A DNA stretch of 64,000 bases from Apium graveolens (Eukaryota; Streptophyta; Magnoliopsida; Apiales; Apiaceae), in NCBI RefSeq assembly GCF_009905375.1, contig NW_027420757.1, positions 121,007-185,006 of the forward strand. Direction: 5' to 3'. The notes beneath the pieces were generated by a model that was not told where the DNA came from, did not search any database, and saw nothing but the letters and a program-made list of their open reading frames with translations. This document shows positions 45,214 to 57,719 of the stretch, piece by piece. Positions within the stretch are counted from its first letter, which is position 1. Each line of letters opens with the position of its first letter. Position numbers and translations under genes: made by a program.

Positions 45214-46503
45214 ACTAAATCGAGTCTTACTTGCTGAGAAACCGGTTTATCATATATGTAACCCTCTAATTGAGTTTGTCGTATATTACCATCCGTTTAA
45301 ATCCACACAATCACAGTAACTTATTGCGCACCTGACCCCGAATCTGAAGCCGTTGCGTATCAATTAAAGCTTTAATAAATATTAATATAGAAAATTTGCT
45401 TGATATTGGGGGTTTTAGGTTTTTAACGATAGTGTTTGTACTAGAGAAGCAGAAGCTGTAAGAGAAGCAGAAAGCGGAAGCTGGGCTGGGCATGTGTACG
45501 AGTATAAGAAAAGCCTAAAATGCTATTTGGTCTACCATTTAGGTTAAAACACCAAATAAATTACTGTTTTAATCTTTTTTATATATATATAAAACCTAAA
45601 TACAAGTAAAACGGTGAACACAAAAGCGTTAAACTTTAAACGCCGATTTAAAATCCGTTTTGAAATAGATTAAAATTATTACACGAAATACCAGTTAAAC
45701 GGAACACGAAATAACGTTAAAGGCTTAGACACTACATAATATTTCATTTTAATTTTATAATAAAATTAAAAAAAACACGGAACAAAACAACGTCTAGCCC
45801 CTAAACGCTAGACGAAGTCTTGTTTTCTTCCAATACGTTGTTTTATATCACGTTTTTGGTTAATTTATTTTAATCCTCTAACCCTTGTTTTGCACAGTGA
45901 AGCCTGTTAAAATGTAAATGTACAAAAACTGTTTTAAAACAAGTAAATAGCTCGGGGAACTAACACAACTCTCAGCACTGAGTAGCACTTAAAACCAATA
46001 ACAAAAGATTACAAGAAAATGAGCACCAAAGTGTTACTTAAATCAAAGTCTACGTACACGAATTATTACATGAAACTTCAAGTTCTTGAGACAAGAAAGT
46101 CGTGAGTAGTAACTTGCTTAATATAAAACAAACACTCTACTATGCATTAAGATCTAGTTTAACATCTAGAACAAACTTTTTTTCCGCTGATAGCCTTTCT
46201 GTATTCAGGATTGAGGAATGTAAAACGCACTTGATTCTCCTATTTAGCCCTTAGACCTGCCAAAAAGTGAAAATGTGCATTCATTTCAATTTCATCAACT
46301 CTGAATGTATAGTTCTTCAATGAAGATCACAAAGCTAATAGTAAAGACGCATATATGAAATGCACAACTCAGAAGTATGATTAGAATCATAATTCATAAT
46401 TCATCCAAATGTTTAGGATACTTATTTTCGTTAAACAATGGTTAATGTTGCGAAAAATTAAAATAAATATTTCTTCGTGCATTTCTATAATAGTAAAATT
46501 ATA
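45214..46503 (-). mobile_element. MULE upstream (5') region, block 2
   Basis: Matches 10635-11935 and the derivative at 30190-31358. Non-coding. The right border meets the same truncated LTR element at the same base as in block 1 (AAAATTATAG|AATGG). Confidence 0.65.
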
Positions 46504-46815
46504 GAATGGCTGATTGAGAGAGAATAAAAAAGAAAAAGGAATGAAGCTGAATATGAGGAAAGAAAGAGAAGGTATGATGAAGAACTTGAAATGTTTATAA
46601 AAAGGTCTGAAGGAGCAGAATATCCAAAGATGGGAAGTTTCTCAATATCAAAGTTGGCCAATTCTCAAGGTTTAGAATTGATTTACTGAATAGTGGTTAT
46701 CCAAGGGATGTCAGCTTTAAAGTAGTAGAAGGTTACAGTGGAACCCCAATTATAGAAGAGCTAGAGATTCTTGTTCAGTTAAGGGATATTCTTAAAGAAG
46801 AAACAATCTTTACCT
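46504..46815 (+). pseudogene. LTR-element 3' ORF fragment, block 2
   Basis: Counterpart of 11936-12228. The frame is broken by a stop in the first codons (TGATTGAGAG, ATAAAAAAG) and by a deletion after MFIKRSE. It retains EAEYEERKRRYDEELEMF. Confidence 0.5.
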
Positions 46816-46975
46816 GACCTTTGTAACTACTTAAATCTTTTAAATCTTCTATTGTATAAAAGTTGTAATTGTGTCAATTTTCATGTATTTACTTTACTTT
46901 CAATTTTAGCTTGGGATTAGTTTTGTTAACATGCACGAATTTGTGTTAAAAAATCTTTTCATAAATTGGGGTGAT

Positions 46976-48298
46976 TGTTGTGCAAGACATGCTTGTACCT
47001 CAACAAGACTAAGTCATATTGACAACCCTAAGTAAGTTGTATTGTTAGCTTAGTTTGTATTTGTACTTGTAACATTTTAAAGTCTGTAAAATGCAAAGGA
47101 GCAGACTGAAGTCTTTTTCCTTAAACAGTATCAAGCCTAAGGATTCTATCTGGAAGAAGATCAAGAAGATCATGTCTCAGAAGAATTTTGAAGAAGTTTG
47201 GAGTCGAATAAATCTGTTTGAATAAAAATACACTAAGTCAAGATCTCTAAGTCACAGATTTAGGGTTATAGAGAAGTCACTCGAGAACTCCAAATGACTT
47301 ATCGAGAAGTCAGGAAAGCTACTAGAGAACTCAGAGTGATATCGACAAGTCAATTGAAGACATGAAGTTGGAGATATCGACAAGTCATTTCTTCACTAGA
47401 GAACTCAGAGTTATCGACAAGTCTACATACATTATAGAACTCTGAATTATCGATAAGTCAAAGTCTACTAGAGAACTCAGAGATATCGATAAGTCAAAAT
47501 TCACTAGAGAAGTCTAAGTTGTCGACAAGTCAAAGTGAAGACATGAAGCTGAGAGACCTCGACAAGCCAAAGTCTCTTATAGAGAACTCAGAGACCTCTA
47601 TAAGTCAAATTCACTATAAAGTATTAGAGATCTTGATAAGTGATTATACTTATCGAGATGTCAAGATCTCTATATGCATAACTGGAGATCTCGAGGTAAA
47701 TTCTCAAAGTACAAAATGCAGACCAGTTCAATATCCAAGATGTACAATCAACAAACAATCCAACCAGCTGGATTGACAAGTCTACAAAAAGCAACTTGAA
47801 GTATACGCAAGATCAATGGCGAAGATTATCTAATAAAGGAAGATCAAAGTAAACACATGATGCTAAAGATATGTTAAACCAGAAATAGAAGATTCACTTT
47901 TCCTAAAATGGAAATGACAAGTCACAGTTTACTAAAGGTTAATAGCATATCTTATTGTACACTGTGTAAACCAGCAGTTAACTGAATTATAAAGTTAACA
48001 CTGGTCCTTTGTTAGAAGTAACAATTTAGATAGAAAAATCTTGTAACACTCTCAAGTAGAAGCCAAACTCTTTATCAACAAAGAGTCTAGAAATTTTGTA
48101 GAAAAATATTCTTGATCTTAATATAAAATTAAGTGAGTTTTGAAAGATTTGTATTCTTTATTATTACATGCTTATATTCTGCATTAACACATTTCTCTAC
48201 AAGATTTAATTTACTTTGTTCAACCATAAAAATTCAAAAAAAGCACAAAAATACCTAAAACACATTCAACCCCTCTGTGTGTTATTCCTTTCCTAACA
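46976..48298 (+). repeat. 3' LTR of truncated retroelement, block 2
   Basis: Starts TGTTGTGCAAGAC after a polypurine-like TTGGGGTGAT and ends CCTAACA. 1323 bp. Retains the true 3' end lost in block 1. Tandem GAGAACTC...ATCGATAAGTCA units at 47270-47690. The base after the LTR begins GTTAG; no matching left flank, since the element is truncated. Confidence 0.78.
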
Positions 48299-49516
48299 GT
48301 TAGCCATAAACCCGACTGGAAATAAAGTGCATGGATTGCAATAGTGTTTTATTTCAACATCTGGTGACAAGTATCGTCGTGAGCACTTACAAGTTACAAG
48401 ATGGTTAGATTGAAACAGTATGGAGTAAAAGTAATTCCCTTTAATTGGACAAAAAGAATTACAGAAGTTTAATTATGAGAAAGAGTCATTGCATTGACTT
48501 CATAATATCTACACATGTATATTTGAATAAAAATGGTAAAGTACTCTAGGCGTCTAGATTAGTGTTGGGAAGAAAGCGCCGTACTTAAGGGCGCCTTAAG
48601 TGAGTATTCCAGGCGGTGATTACCGAAAATGAGTATTTTGGGGATATAATTCTCTTTTTCTAGGTAATTTGGGTATTATTTCTTTTTAAAATTTAACAGT
48701 AGTATCATAATTTATTAGTTTTTTAAATTTTTTAGGGTTCAATAATTCTCTTTCGATTTTTTAAAAAATATTAAAAAGTTGAATTAAAGACACATATAAT
48801 TTAACAACTTTTAACATTTTGGGTTTCATCAATCCCCTTTTGGATTTAAAAATATTAAAAAAAATTAATAAAAATTACAGTGATTTAGGGTTCCCTAGCG
48901 TAAACCCTAAATTAATCTATGAACCCTTGAAACCAAAAATGTAAATTTTGAATTAAACTTCTTTAAATTTTAAGCATATAACTTAATTTAATATTTTAAA
49001 TATTTCAGGGTTCACTAATTTCTTTTTGGGTTTAAGAAATAATTTAAAATATTTTTTTTTATTATTTTAGGGTTTAACAAAAAAATTGGGTTAGAAAATA
49101 CTAGATATAATAGTGTTTTGGGATCAAAACCCTTGTGTTTTGGTGCCAAAACACTATATCATATAATATCTTGGAGATTAAAAATTTTAAGAAACAAACT
49201 CAAAGCACACAACATTACATGATGTGGTGTGTGACTTAAAATTTTCAGAAAAAAAGATATTCAACGTTACATCAAGTAGCGTTTTGGGTTATTTTTTAAA
49301 TATTACACCATATACCGTTATGAAATAATATTTTAAGTCTTATTTTAAAAAAAATGATATTTTGAATCATTTTTTACACCAAAATGACATCCAAGGCAAC
49401 ACCCCTTAAATAATACACCAAAAGAAGTTCAATAATAAGAGACAAAAACAAAAGCATATAAAACGTTAAATGAAGTAGCTTGATGGCAGACAAAACAAAA
49501 TGCTATATCGTGTATG
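48299..49516. other. duplicated non-coding region, block 2
   Basis: Counterpart of 13695-15019, colinear with small indels. No coding frame. Confidence 0.6.
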
Positions 49517-49955
49517 AAAGTGGTACCAATAGGTGCTAAAAGGATGTCAAATTGGGTGTTTATAATGTTAACATGTTAAATGTACCAATACATGGTGACA
49601 GGTGAGTCTTATAAGGTGCAAAATTACTCTAATATGGTGTAAAGTGACTTACATGGTTGATTAGAGCCAAAATGTGGACCAAAATTGACTTGAATGAAAG
49701 TGATACCAAGAGGTGGTTAAAGGATGTCAAATTGGATGTTTATGATGTTAACATGTTAATTGTACCAATGTATTATTGAAAGTGACTCTTATACGGTTCA
49801 AAATCATTCTAATATGGTGTAAAGTGACTTACATGATTGATTATAGTCAAAATGTTGATCAAAATTGACTCGTATAAAAGTGGTATCAATAGGTGGTAAA
49901 AGGATGTCAAATTGCATGTTTATGATGTTAACATGTTTATAAGGAAACACGAAAA
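49517..49955. repeat. 180-bp tandem repeat, about 2.5 copies
   Basis: GGTGTAAAGTGACTTACATG occurs at 49636 and again at 49816 (period 180), and AAAGGATGTCAAATTG recurs three times. Block 1 has one partial unit (14890-15019). The array lies where the MATH-like gene and CACTA-1 stand in block 1. Confidence 0.8.
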
Positions 49956-50388
49956 CGGTATGATAATAAGCATAAATTGTTGGTCACCTCGATCTGATTC
50001 TTCCAGGTGTGTATCAATCGGTTCACACTAAATAAGGTTAATTCAAATAATTTGAACTGTAATGCATTCTAGATACTGATAAATTAAATTTGATTACACT
50101 GGAGTCAAGCATTAGAATTGCAGAATACAATTTAGCAAGTTGACATGGCTTCAACAATTGATTTACAAGAAGAGATGGTATTGGTGCAAACCATAAGGCT
50201 TAAAAGGTCATTAAGCCCTTAAAATAAAAAAAATGTTGAACTACCTCCGTCTAACCTAGCACATAGAAGATATGACATTGGTTTTTTGTTACAAAAACAT
50301 AAGTTGAAAGATTTGGCATTTTTAACTTTACAAGAGATTAGACAAAAATACATTGTATTATCAAGATGGATATGGATTGATTAAATAC

Positions 50389-50712
50389 CTGTGGCAATTC
50401 TTTGACGATGGTAGCTTTAGGAGAGCCACCAAATAAATAACTTCTCAGAGCACTAGATATACTTGATTCTTTGAATCCCCTCGGTAACTTCACATACTAT
50501 AACTTACAGAATGGAGAAGGCAAACTTACAAGAAGGTTGGAAATGTCATTGAGTGCCTACAACCACAAAAATAAAAAAGAGAAGATCGAATATAAAATGG
50601 CACAAGCAAAAAAAAATAGAGATCCATGAAAAATTACCTGCAAGTTGAATTTTATTAACGTATAATCTAGATTGTCAGAAACTAATTTAACCAAGGCCGC
50701 AAGTTACATAAT
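50389..50712 (-). pseudogene. F-box/LRR exons 2 and 3, block 2 copy
   Basis: Exon 3 (50556-50389) reads ALNDISNLLVSLPSPFCKL, stop, YVKLPRGFKESSISSALRSY and PKATIVKELPQ|GTATTT. Exon 2 (from about 50710 to 50638) matches the gene 3 exon 2. The exon 1 that should precede them is missing: sequence jumps at 50712-50716 to the segment equivalent to 25366. Confidence 0.75.
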
Positions 50713-50715
50713 TTA

Positions 50716-51190
50716 ATATCCATTTTGTATACCATATTAAGAAATAACAGAAATCAACCTACGCATTATGATGATGCGTAGTCAGCAGCATATGCACATG
50801 GTATGCCTGCGTATTTACCGACTGCGCATTTATTAGATTCGAGTTTTTTGAAAAAAATCAAAAAAATAATAAGATAATCAAGCCTATACGCATTGTTGAA
50901 ATACGTAGGAACCTTCGCATTCTCCGGATGCGCATACAACTGGTTATTTTACTCGGTTAATAGTAATCACACACCAAATTAAGAAATAAGAGAAATCAAC
51001 CTATGCATTATGATGATGCGTATTCAGCAGCATATGCACATGGTATGCCTGCGTATTTACCGACTGCGCATTCATTAGATGCGAGTTCTTTGAAAAAAAA
51101 TCAAAAAAATAATAAGATAATCAAGCCTATACGCATTGTTAAAATATGTAGGAACCTTCGCATTCTCCGGATGCACATACAACTGGGGTT
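50716..51190. repeat. tandem duplication of the CGCAT-rich segment
   Basis: Two copies (about 50728-50965 and 50972-51183) of a segment with ATTATGATGATGCGTA, GTATTTACCGACTGCGCATT, GCCTATACGCATTGTT and CATTCTCCGGATGC. Single copy in block 1 (25366-25620). CTACGCAT...ATGCGTAG forms an 8-bp-arm hairpin near 50759-50781. Confidence 0.75.
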
Positions 51191-51543
51191 TTAAGATTTC
51201 ATTCCCGACCTATATTAAAAAAGATCTGATTCTTAAAGGGGTGTGTTAAGAAGGCACAAATATTTTCCTAATTCACCCTTAAAAATTATAAAATTTATTA
51301 TTAACTTCTACATAAATATACTAATTTATGTATAAATTTCAATAAGATATTTTACAATTATTTTACAATTTATGTTTTATTAATATTCCAATTTCATAAT
51401 TATAATGCTGATTGAGAAATATATAAAAAGCAAAACAAGAAGAAGAAAGATTCTGGAGATCTAATGACAAATTACCATTAAGTTCCATTTTTAAACATAT
51501 AATATCCATCCTCAGAAACTAACTTAATAACCAAGGCCTCAAA

Positions 51544-52029
51544 AAATCGGTTCAAAATCGGGATTAGGCGGTCAAAAATCGGTCCTAGACGGTCTAGGCG
51601 GAAAAAATTAAAAAATTTATTCTTTTACATTTTTATAAATTTAATTCATTAATTTCATAATTTCACACAATATCATGTCAAAATCTAATATAAAGTATTG
51701 ATAAAAAGTAACAAGAAATCTAATATATTAATTTTTTAACTAAAAATATAAAAATAACATATTATAATTAATTTAAAAGTATGAATTAAAATATAGTTAA
51801 TATTGTAAACTCAATAATTAATACATAACGCATGTCAAACGTGTAGATATTATTTTATACCATTCTAATTTATTTTTTCAAACATATATCTTACATATTG
51901 ATCAATATATAATTATAAAAATTAAAAATAATATTATATTCTTCCTATTAATGTTCCGATTAATCGGTCCGCTTAATCTCCGACTTGCCGATTAATCCCT
52001 CGAAGGTACCCTCACCGCCCTGGCACGCC
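51544..52029. mobile_element. insertion of unknown class, about 490 bp
   Basis: Absent from the equivalent place in block 1 (near 25975-25995). Flanked by imperfect direct repeats of about 26 bases: CAGAAACTAACTTAA(TAA) CCAAGGCCTCA at about 51515-51542 and again at about 52049-52076. The ends are rich in AATCGG and TAGGCGG motifs; the middle is AT-rich and non-coding. The long flanking duplication suggests a retroposon or repair event, but there is no poly-A tail or tRNA-like box that I can see. Confidence 0.5.
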
Positions 52030-52168
52030 TAGCGATTTCTGGAACACTGTCAGAAACTAACTTAACCAAGGCCTCAAGTTACACAATTTTATAGCAGTAC
52101 TATCTTCAGTAAGAGAAGGATGTAAAGGTATTGCTAATATTTTCAAGAGAAAAGATAAATCACGTTAC

Positions 52169-52558
52169 CTCAATAATCTTCGAGTCAAAAGTGAGGTTCT
52201 TAGCATTACAAAGTCCTGAAAGCATATATGCTAGCCACTGATGATATTGTTTCCTATCTGCTAATTTTGCTGATTCCACGCCCTGAAACCAGCCATTCAA
52301 CCTTAAATTTATATTTTCCAACTCAGGAACTCCTATTATGGCTGCAAAGATACCAAAAGAAGTGAAGTTGCAGAGTTTTGGTGCGGAAACCGCAATGTTT
52401 TTCCAACCAAAATCATAGTATCTGAATATGGTTCTGATAGTGAGGTTCAACAATTGAGGAGGACAAGATATGGAATAATATTTCTGATTTAATGTTAGAT
52501 AGAATGTGAGATTTTGTAGATTGATAAGGGCAGAGACGATGTCACTCATATTCATATT
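52169..52558 (-). pseudogene. F-box/LRR-type gene 2, exon 1, downstream part
   Basis: Continues 57720-58492 after removal of copia C. Open frame: DIVSALINLQNLTFYLTLNQ, ISCPPQLLNLTIRTIFRYYD, NIAVSAPKLCNFTSFGIF, and KNLTFDSKIIE|GTAACG at the donor. No stops within the exon. Confidence 0.85.
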
Positions 52559-52817
52559 TATGGAGCATAAGGAGGCTGCATCACCTGATCAGACAACTGG
52601 CATTACTAATAACAGAATTGACAAATAATCAGTTAGTTAGAATGTTACCACTACTTCTCTATATATAGTCATTATGTACCAAAAACTGAAATACAACTTT
52701 TACTTTTTATGCTTAAAAATATTTTCAATATATTTTTTTCTCTAAATCATGTCTTTGTTCTCTGCAATTCATCTCTGCATTTTCATTACTTAGCAAAGAA
52801 GAAAGCTGAGTTTAATA
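52559..52817 (+). repeat. 5' LTR of copia C, TA...TA ends
   Basis: TATGGAGCATAAGG...GAGTTTAATA, ending directly at the PBS. TATA box TATATATA at 52660-52667. Confidence 0.9.
52660..52667 (+). promoter_or_regulatory. TATA box in copia C 5' LTR
   Basis: CTCTATATATAGTC; the same sequence lies at 57565-57572 in the 3' LTR. Confidence 0.55.
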
Positions 52818-52829
52818 TGGTATCAGAGC
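52818..52829 (+). promoter_or_regulatory. primer binding site of copia C
   Basis: TGGTATCAGAGC abuts the LTR with no spacer; complementary to initiator tRNA-Met. Confidence 0.9.
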
Positions 52830-53085
52830 TAAACTTCTTCAATGACGATTATTCCGCATCTGCAAATGTATCTACATCTTACAGATTCAGGTGTATTCTA
52901 ATCAATTAAATCTCTGAAATTGATAGTTTCATCTTACGATTTGCTTCATCATCGATAGTTTCTGTTCCTAAATTTCTCTGAATTGTTGTGTGTTGATGTA
53001 CAGTTTCATTTACATCAGTTGATTGATAGTTTTAATCTCTAAGTTGAATGATAGATATCTAAATCCCTCTAAATCGATTGATTCA

Positions 53086-56000
53086 ATGGCGTCAAGTAGT
53101 ATTAATCCATGGACAAGACCTATTGTATCATCTCCCGGTCCAGATCCGTCTAGTGTTCTTTACATTCATCCTTTGGATGCCAATACTTCACAACTTATAT
53201 CTGTCAAATTTAATGGAACAGGCTATAGTAATTGGAAACGTTCTATCATGCTAAGCCTATCTGCTAAAAATAAGCTTTGTTTTGTTGATGAAACAGTCAT
53301 GAAACCTAATGTTGGAACTGTTGAGTTCAAAACCCGGGAACGATGCAATGATTTGGTTTGTTCATGGTTATTGAATAGCTAAGATGAATCTATATCTCGC
53401 AATGTTATGTTTTTCAAAACAGCTCGAGAGATTTGGCTTGATTTGGAAGAAAGGTTTGGTTATGCATCTATGACACAAATCTACTCTATTGAACAACAAC
53501 TTGCTGACCTCAGTCAAGGATCTAAGAGTGTTTCAGATTTCTTTACAGAAATTAAAGCTTTGTGGGATGCTATGAATGATATTAGTCCTATACCTTGTTG
53601 TACTTGCAATAAATGTACTTGTAATGTGTCACAAAAAGTATTGCAAATGCAACTTGATGCAAAGGTTATTGCAATTTATGATGAAACTTACTGATAAATT
53701 TGCTACTGTAAGAGGCAATATCATGATGCAACAACCTTTGCCTAGTCTCTCAAATGCCTTTAGACTGTTTGCTCAAAAAGAAAGGCATCAAGAGTTGTCT
53801 ACTCCTAGTGCACAAACTGAATCTATGGCTTTTGTTGCTGATAATAAAAGGCATTCTAGGCCAGGAGCATCTTATTCTCAAAGGTCATCTTATACTGCTG
53901 GTGGCACTGGTTCAACCGGGAATGGGTCTAATTCTGGATTTAAGAAGGGAAATAATTATTTTTGCACTCACTGCAACATTGCTGGACACAGTGTTGAAAG
54001 GTGTTTTAAAGTACATGAATATCCTCCAAACTTCAACAACAATAAGGATAAAAAGTTTGCTGCAGTTTCTCATACTCATTCTGGTGCCGACACATCAAAT
54101 GCATCTCTATCCTCTTCTGCTAATCCTTCCATTTCTCTGGCTCAGTATGAACAGCTTATGGAGCTTCTTAATAAAAAGACTATTTCTACAGAATCACAGG
54201 ATTCTACTCATCATGCTATGTTGGCTGGTAAGATCTGTTTGCTAGCTGACAACATCTTTAATACTGAATGGTTGCTTGATAGTGATGCAACTGACCATAT
54301 TTGTTCAAACTTAAGCATGTTTCTTACCTATAAACCAGTTACTGGTCCCTCTGAATTCATTGTAGTTCCAGATAGAAGGCAGATTCCTATAATGCATACT
54401 GGATCTGTCAAAGTACAGGATATGGTTCTGCATAATGTTTTGCATATTCCTTTATTTCAGTACAATCTGTTTTCAGTTCACAAGTTATGTACTGATATGA
54501 AATGTTCAGTCACTTTTAATGGCACTGACTGTTTGCTACAGGACCCTTTGCAGAAAATGAATCCAATTCTTCTTGGTAAATATCAAAATGGACTTTACAG
54601 GACTTCTTCTACTCAAGATTCAGTTACCAGAACCAGTCTTCTCAGTGTTAAGGAGGATGCTAGCATTTGGCATCTCAGATTGGGTCATGTTCCTTTTCAT
54701 AGACTCAAATTCATACCAGCTTTATCAAGTCTGAAATCTTCTTGTTCAAACCTTGTTTGTCAAGTGTGTCCTCTAACTAAACAAACTAGATTAGTTTTTC
54801 CTCATAGCAGTATTCAGACTAAGTCTCCATTTGAATTGCTACATATTGATGTATGGGGACCCTACAAAGTTAAATCACATAATGGATGTAATCAATTTCT
54901 TACTATAGTAGATGATTTCAGTCGGTTTACTTGGGTTCATATGCTCAAATTCAAAACTGATTATGTTCATATTATGGCTGATTTTTTCACTTATGTAGAA
55001 ACTCAATATAAAACCAAGGTTCAACAGATCAGATCTGATAATGCAGCAGAATTATGTCAAGGATTAATGCATAAATTGTTTCTGAGTAAAGGCATTTTAT
55101 ATCAGACAAGTTGCAGTCACACTCCTCAGTAAAATTGAGTGGTGGAACGGAAGCATAGGCATCTGCTTGAAACTGCAAGGGCGTTGTTCTTCCAGTCTAA
55201 ACTTCCACAACAATATTGGAATGAGAGTGTGTTGTGTGCTACTTACTTGATTAATAGGCTTCCACTCCAAAGCATTCAAAATGCAACACCCTTCTACAAA
55301 TTAACTGGTAAAGAACCTTCCCTTGATCATTTAAGAGTTTTTGGTAGTCTATGTTTTGTCTATACAATTGCTGCTTATAGAGGCAAATTTGATCAAAGAT
55401 CTGCTGCTTGTGTTTTTCTTGTATATTCAGTATCTCAGAAAGGTTACAATGTTTTGAACATTAGTACTCATCAAATTTCTGTTTCTAGGGATGTTGTCTT
55501 TCATGAATCTCACTTTCCTTTTCATTCACATGATGCTCCCACTTCTTTTCCAACACACATATATCTTCCATCTGTCACCTCTTCTTTCTTTAATGAATCT
55601 TTTGATTCAAGCCCTACTTTTAGTCATTCCACAATGTCACCAACTGATGATTCTGTTATGACACCAAGTTCTGACTCAACCAGTGAATCTGATTCTAGTC
55701 ATATGGCTTCTTCTGATTCTGACTTACTTGATCTTAGTGTTTCTCCCAACATTACACCTAGTCTTTCTGTTCCAATAAGAAGATCCACTCGTGTTCACAA
55801 GCCTCCTGCTTACCTTAGTTCTTATCAATGTAATACTGTTTCCATACCAAAACATTGGTGCAATCTTGTTCAACTTGCATCTCCCCTTTCGTCTTCATCA
55901 TCTTGTGCCATTGTTGAACCTCGAACTTACAAAGAAGCAGCATTACAACCAATTTGGGTTCAAGCAATGCAGACTGAACTTCAAGTTTTACATACTAATC

Positions 56001-57520
56001 ATATATGGGATTTAGTCCCGCTTCCTCCTCACAAGAAACCTATTGGTTCTAAATGGGTTTTTAAGGTAAAGCTTAAATCTGATGGATCACTTGAGCGTTG
56101 CAAGGCTCGTCTGGTAGCTAAGGGTTACAATCAACGTTTTGGTATTGATTATGCTGAAACGTTTTCTCCCGTTGTTAAAATGAGTACTGTTCGCACTCTT
56201 CTAGCAGTTGCAGCCTCTAAAAAATGGGTTTTACATCAGTTGGACGTGAATAATGCTTTCCTCCATGGAAATTTAAAGGAAGAGGTATATATGCAAGTTC
56301 CAGATGGGGTTCCTAATCCTTGCAATTTTGTGTGTTTGCTTCAAAAATCTTTGTATAGTTTAAAACAGGCCTCCCGGGAGTGGCATGAAAAATTAGTAGA
56401 AGAGTTACTTTGTCAAGGTTTTACTCAATCTTGTAATGACTACAGTTTCTTTTTTAAGAAACAACTTGGTTGTATTTGTATTGTTATCGTCTATGTAGAC
56501 GTTGTGATATTGACTGGGGATGATGCTCAGGCCATTTCTCATCTTAAATCTCGTTTAGATACCCTATTTGGGATTAAGGATCTTGGCCAACTGCATTAAT
56601 TTTTGGGAACTGAGGTAACTTATTCACCTGATGGTATTGTTCTCTTTCAAAGAAAGTTTTGTACTAAGTTGCTAGCTGAAGCTACACTTGATGTTACTCG
56701 TCCTGTTTGTACCCCTTTACCAGTTCATCTCAAATTATCCAATACTGAAGGGATTTTGCTTTCAAATCCTGAGTTGTACAGGTCTCTTGTTGGTAAGCTA
56801 AACTATCTCACTAATACTCGGCCAGATCTTTCATATACGGTTCAAACACTAAGTCAATTCATGCATGCTCCTCGAGACACTCATTTGGCTGCTCTTCATC
56901 ACACTCTGCGTTATTTAGCTGGTACAATTCATCAAGGAATCCTACTAAAAGCTTCAGACCAGCTCCAGTTACAGGCTTTTTCTGATGCTGATTGGGGTTC
57001 TTGTCTGGATTCTCGCCGTTCTATCACAGGTTACGTTATGTTGTTAGGAAACTCACCTGTTTTGTGGAAGTCTAAGAAACAACACACTGTTTCTAAATCT
57101 TCTGCAGAAGCCGAATATCGTGCAATGGCTTCTGCAGCTGCTGAGGTCACATGGCTTGTCCGTTGGTTGAATGAACTTGGTTTATCTACACCGAAACCTG
57201 TGTTGCTTCATTGTGATAATCAATCGGCTTTACACATTGCTAAGAACCCAGTATTTCATGAACGAACCAAGCATATCGAGCTTGATTATCATTTCACCCG
57301 TGATAAGGTTTTAGAAGGCCTTCTGCAGCTCAGCTACTTACCGACCAGATCTCAGCTAGATGATGTTCTTACCAAAGTTTCTCCTTCTCCTCAGTTCAAT
57401 GATTTACTTCACAAGTTGGGCATGTTTACCCTTCCCAACTTGAGGGGGGATATTGAGCATAAGGAGGCTGCATCACCTGATCAGACAGCTGACATTACCA
57501 ATAACAGAATTCACAGATAG
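53086..57520 (+). pseudogene. copia C gag-pol polyprotein, inactivated
   Basis: ATG at 53086 (MASSSINPW). Gag (KFNGTGYSNWKRSIMLSLSA), TAA at 53380-53382, a frameshift near 53665-53690, an intact knuckle C-x2-C-x4-H-x4-C (53963-54004), protease D-S-D instead of D-S-G (54278-54286), the zinc-binding and core parts of integrase (WHLRLGH, LLHIDVWGPYKV, IRSDNAAEL), stops TAA 55130-55132 and TGA 55136-55138 in the P-Q-x-N-x-V-V-E-R-K-H segment, RT (KARLVAKGYNQRFGIDYAET, QLDVNNAFLHGNLKEEVYM) with Y-V-D-V instead of Y-V-D-D (56492-56503), TAA at 56597-56599, and RNase H (FSDADWGS, SSAEAEYRAM). All parts except the start share one frame. Confidence 0.92.
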
Positions 57521-57719
57521 AATTGACAGCTAATCAGTTAGTTAGAATGTTAGCACTACTTCTCTATATATAGTCATTATGTACCAAAAACTGAAATATA
57601 ACTTTTACTTTTTATGCTAAACATTTTCAATACATTTTTTTCTCTAAATCATGTCTTTGTTCTCTGCAATTCATCTCTACATTTTCATTACTTAGCAAAG
57701 AAGACAGCTGAGTTTAATA
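57451..57719 (+). repeat. 3' LTR of copia C
   Basis: TATTGAGCATAAGG...GAGTTTAATA, directly after the polypurine tract. Ten bases longer than the 5' LTR because of a small tandem segment (AGAATT(C)ACAG... near 57507-57525). Confidence 0.9.

Larger units (their letters stand above)
52559..57719 (+). mobile_element. Ty1/copia element C, complete, 5161 bp
   Basis: 5' LTR 52559-52817, PBS 52818-52829, gag-pol region, polypurine tract (GAGGGGGGA, 57442-57450), 3' LTR 57451-57719. The 5-bp duplication ATATT flanks it (52554-52558 and 57720-57724), and the empty site is present in F-box gene 1. The LTRs begin TAT and end ATA. About a dozen substitutions and one 13-base indel separate the LTRs, so the insertion is not recent. 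Coding region is defective. Confidence 0.95.
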
